Positions 61,689-64,000 of a stretch of DNA of 64,000 bases are shown here, piece after piece. Position numbers and translations under genes: made by a program. This DNA is from an uncultured Parabacteroides sp. (lineage in GTDB: Bacteria > Bacteroidota > Bacteroidia > Bacteroidales > Tannerellaceae): the NCBI RefSeq assembly GCF_905196875.1, contig NZ_CAJJWO010000023.1:1-64000 (forward strand). Reading direction: 5' to 3'. Under the pieces are notes generated by a model. It saw nothing but the letters and a program-made list of their open reading frames with translations, searched no databases and was not told the DNA's origin. Numbering within the stretch: position 1 is the stretch's first letter; the number at the start of each line of letters is the position of its first letter.

Positions 61689-62678
61689 CTACTGTATGTT
61701 AATCTTATTTTTTACTTCTGGTAAAATTTTAATACAGTACGAATATACTTCTTTTATATCAAATATCCCATTTGATGTGATGTTAATTTCATTTCCTAAT
61801 AAAATTCTCGGTTTTAAGGAATCTTCGTTATCTAAAAAATAAGAATATGGTTTTTTAGTTCCTTGATCTTCTATGGTGACTTTTCTCGACCAACAATTTC
61901 TCTTATCTTTGATGACCAACTTCTCAAATTCATCATTAATTTCATCAATGCTTTTGATATAGGATTTGGAAGGTTTTATTGTTATTGTTATATCAAAACT
62001 ATCCATTTCTGCTTTTACAGTTCTATCACCTGCAAATTCGCTTAATTGACTTTTTTGAATATAAGTTACAGATTTTGTTATTTCACGTTTAAATATATCC
62101 TTTTTTAGACTATCTAAATATGTTGGTATGTATTTAGTCATAATGTAATCTTTAGAAAAAAGAAATTCTTTGTTCAAGAAGCTTTTTAAATGTTCATGAT
62201 ATGAAACTCCTGTATAAGATTGAACCATCAATATGCCTTTATCAGAATTAGGTCGAAGATATATCAAAAAGAAAAATTCTTTAGTAAGAGCTACGTTATT
62301 AGGTATCTTGTTTTGCTCATTTTTATTTTCAAGTGGAACTGTAAAATTTCTCTCCCCATAACTTCCTCCATGCAACACTCCCGAAAAAATGAAATTTTCA
62401 ATTGAAATATTGTACTCTGGGCTAAATTTTATTATCTCTCCTTCTTTATCGCAAGGTTTAATAGTAATTACCTTATTTGATCTATCTATTTGGTAACATG
62501 TATCTATATCAAGTTTTTTTATAAATGATTCAACAAATGCTTTAAATATGCTTTGATCAGTCTCATCTTCAGGAATGACTGTTGATAATAAAAGATCCTT
62601 AAAGCATGATCCACTTTTATCTTTGCCTTTTTTGGCTACTGTAATACAATAAATATCTAATACAGGTTCTAATGCCAT
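61689..62678 (-). CDS. Soluble protein of unknown function, element cargo, coupled to the membrane protein
   Basis: 329 residues, no signal peptide or membrane helix. Three blocks are visible: a mixed N-terminal part (1-90), a middle block (about 95-170) with GVLHGGSYGERNF, a hydrophobic strand EFFFLIYLRP and GILMVQSYTG, and a C-terminal part rich in Lys, Asp and Ile strands (about 225-329). The middle block recalls some phage-defence-associated DUF proteins, but the match is impressionistic. It is directly upstream of the membrane protein gene (2 bases). No catalytic motif is recognised. Confidence 0.75.
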   Translation of the reverse strand: MALEPVLDIYCITVAKKGKDKSGSCFKDLLLSTVIPEDETDQSIFKAFVESFIKKLDIDTCYQIDRSNKVITIKPCDKEGEIIKFSPEYNISIENFIFSGVLHGGSYGERNFTVPLENKNEQNKIPNNVALTKEFFFLIYLRPNSDKGILMVQSYTGVSYHEHLKSFLNKEFLFSKDYIMTKYIPTYLDSLKKDIFKREITKSVTYIQKSQLSEFAGDRTVKAEMDSFDITITIKPSKSYIKSIDEINDEFEKLVIKDKRNCWSRKVTIEDQGTKKPYSYFLDNEDSLKPRILLGNEINITSNGIFDIKEVYSYCIKILPEVKNKINIQ

Positions 62679-62764
62679 AGTAACTAGTTCTAAAGTTTAT
62701 ATTCAATTTTTTTGGCTTTTGTCAAAGTCATTTTGCAAATAAAGTATTTTATATCAATATATGC

Positions 62765-62783
62765 AATAAAGAGAGACTTTATT
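62765..62783 (-). terminator. Weak AT-rich hairpin after the 218-residue cargo gene
   Basis: AATAAAG and CTTTATT form a 7-bp stem with a 5-base loop in the 154-base gap between two minus-strand cargo genes. No long T-run follows, so it may or may not end transcription. Confidence 0.35.
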
Positions 62784-62832
62784 TATCAAGATAATTATGG
62801 AATGTATAAATTCCGTGTATTACGAAATTAAT

Positions 62833-63489
62833 TTATGGCTGTGTTATCGATGTGGTATCTGGTTTAATTGTACACTCTTTAACTTTAAGTGCAATACTGT
62901 TCATATCTTCTTGCGATATAGATGGACTTCTAAATCCAAAAATTAGAGTTAGTATTAATCCTATTATAGCAAGAGGTATAGAAAAATTATTGACAAGTTT
63001 AGTATAACGATAATTTTTCTCTTTAGAATATAAAACTCTAGCTAGTTCTGATAGATTGAACGGAATGGAGCTAACTTCCTCTTTTTGGGCAGCGTCTTCT
63101 ATGGCTGTCAATAATCGTTTCTCATGATCTGGTATATTTTCAAATGGTTTTTCTGATTTTTCATCTCTTATCATTTCTTTTATAAATGGTGAATGATCTA
63201 TGTAAAATTCAGGAGTTTGCTTCTGAAGAATATAAAGTAGGTATTTTTCAAGAAATGAACAAAAAGAAATATCTAAATAATTATTTTTGTATATCAATAA
63301 AATCTCATCTGCCTCTTTTAAGGTGTTGTTGGTTAGACCTTTGTTTAAGAGTTCAAATGCTGAAGTTAATAATCTTTTTCTTTTTCGTATTCTGATAATA
63401 GGTAGTACTGCCATTGTTATCAGAAGTAAGAAATATGTTATTACAATGAGTGCAAACGTTATTGAGTCATCAGAGAATGATTTGAACAT
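62833..63489 (-). CDS. Membrane-anchored protein of unknown function, element cargo
   Basis: 218 residues with one membrane helix near each end (about 10-33 and 168-188) and a charged, helical middle of about 130 residues (for example LTAIEDAAQKEEVSSIPFNLSELARVL). The N-terminal helix is followed by RIRKRKR, so the middle part is likely cytoplasmic. The short tail after the second helix is outside and Thr/Ser rich. No motif recognised. It lies between the coupled pair and the gene cut by the window end, all on the minus strand. Confidence 0.72.
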   Translation of the reverse strand: MFKSFSDDSITFALIVITYFLLLITMAVLPIIRIRKRKRLLTSAFELLNKGLTNNTLKEADEILLIYKNNYLDISFCSFLEKYLLYILQKQTPEFYIDHSPFIKEMIRDEKSEKPFENIPDHEKRLLTAIEDAAQKEEVSSIPFNLSELARVLYSKEKNYRYTKLVNNFSIPLAIIGLILTLIFGFRSPSISQEDMNSIALKVKECTIKPDTTSITQP

Positions 63490-63544
63490 ATATTTTATGA
63501 TTTAAAGTTTGTTTTTTATTTAAAGTCCCTTGCTGATTAATTAC

Positions 63545-64000
63545 TTAAAAGTAAGTGTCATCTCCGTAATTTCTTAATTTAGACTTTGCTATTTTACTTT
63601 TTCTACTAGCTTCTCCAGGTATGGAAAAGTCGAACGCAGACAGATTATTGTATCCTCCATGTGGAATTGTACCCTGATATAGGAAGCAATATTCACCAGG
63701 CTCTAATGGATTTGTCGGTATTACTTTAAATGTATTATCATTTATTGGTATTATATCAAATGGAATTGTACTGTTTTCATCAACGCCAATACTAGTGCCA
63801 GCATAGATATTTACAGAGCCAGTAATTAACTCTCTTGTTTTTCTTTTTTTGTCAAGTTCTACTAAAACGAACTCATTCGGTGAGGTTGCTGCAAAGAACC
63901 ACCAATTATTTCCATTGTTGATATATGATTGGTCGTTTTGATTTGCAAAGAAAAATACAAATTCCGGTTGAGTACTGTTTACTATGTTGGCGGATGATGA
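63545..64000 (-). CDS. C-terminal part of a cargo gene, cut by the window end
   Basis: An open frame of 151 residues enters from the right edge and ends at TAA (63545-63547). It has strands rich in aromatic and polar residues (NNWWFFAATSPNEFVLVELD, then PLEPGEYCFLYQG), followed by a basic tail (SRKSKIAKSKLRNYGDD). The pattern suggests a beta-sandwich or similar domain at the C-terminus of a larger protein. No start codon is in the window. Function unknown. Confidence 0.7.
   Translation of the reverse strand, partial: SSSANIVNSTQPEFVFFFANQNDQSYINNGNNWWFFAATSPNEFVLVELDKKRKTRELITGSVNIYAGTSIGVDENSTIPFDIIPINDNTFKVIPTNPLEPGEYCFLYQGTIPHGGYNNLSAFDFSIPGEASRKSKIAKSKLRNYGDDTYF

Larger units (their letters stand above)
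59600..64000. mobile_element. Left part of an AT-rich integrated element (incomplete in window)
   Basis: Begins upstream of a tyrosine recombinase, is clearly richer in A and T than the preceding 59 kb, and carries at least four cargo genes on the opposite strand that are unlike the housekeeping genes nearby. No conjugation, transposase or phage structural gene is seen in the visible part, so element class is open. The right end lies beyond the window. Confidence 0.6.

Noticed and set aside
61054..62678. Naming the pair as Kiwa (KwaA/KwaB)
   Set aside because: Only size and topology are similar; no KwaB-type motif could be seen, so the name would be a guess.

Overview
The window reads as chromosomal DNA of a Bacteroidales bacterium, most likely a Parabacteroides or close relative. 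The evidence is three SusC and SusD type genes pairs or partial loci, gliding-type genes gldE and gldD, a GT3-type glycogen synthase beside a short glycogen phosphorylase, SDR-type fructuronate reductase beside uxuA, TAnnTTTG promoter boxes and a tmRNA whose tag starts GENNYA. The species is an inference; no 16S rRNA is present.

Layout. 0.2-2.6 kb: a Ser-type sulfatase and a secreted alpha/beta hydrolase. 2.7-3.1 kb: tmRNA (ssrA), followed by a shared terminator and an M23 peptidase. 4.2-7.4 kb: hexuronate catabolism (uxuA, an SDR oxidoreductase and a LacI-type regulator) with a visible promoter and operator. 8.4-15.1 kb: an RND efflux operon (adaptor, pump, outer-membrane factor) ending in an lpxA-like gene. 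15.4-23.1 kb: a polysaccharide-utilization type locus on the minus strand, transcribed ECF sigma, FecR anti-sigma, SusC with an STN domain, SusD, DUF1080. 23.2-24.2 kb: mdh. 24.4-28.9 kb: a second SusC/SusD pair. 28.9-33.2 kb: glycogen synthase and phosphorylase. 33.4-35.0 kb: small conserved protein, acyltransferase, nitrilase-type amidase. 35.0-41.0 kb: orphan sensor kinase, dnaK, Gfo/Idh lipoprotein. 41.0-43.1 kb: ribonuclease G, a 29-residue basic protein of the AURKAIP1/COX24 (mS38) type, HU. 43.3-47.5 kb: mutY, ssb, gldE, gldD, phosphopantetheinyl transferase. 47.7-54.3 kb: large AsmA-like envelope protein, GNAT, pentapeptide protein, two L,D-transpeptidase-fold proteins and a ferredoxin. 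54.5-59.5 kb: proline metabolism (P5C dehydrogenase, proline dehydrogenase, proC) with an MNT-HEPN gene. 59.6-64.0 kb: the left part of an AT-rich integrated element with a tyrosine recombinase and at least four cargo genes, cut by the window end.

The most striking non-coding signal is a set of three intergenic arrays (15.2, 47.5 and 57.7 kb) with unrelated sequences but exactly the same 22-bp period. Two share a 5-6-5-6 dyad layout, and one unit is lengthened by exactly 10 bp. All three lie 3' of a gene or operon. The element at the right end carries a tightly coupled pair (soluble protein plus polytopic membrane protein) of unknown function that is the best candidate in the window for an undescribed system.
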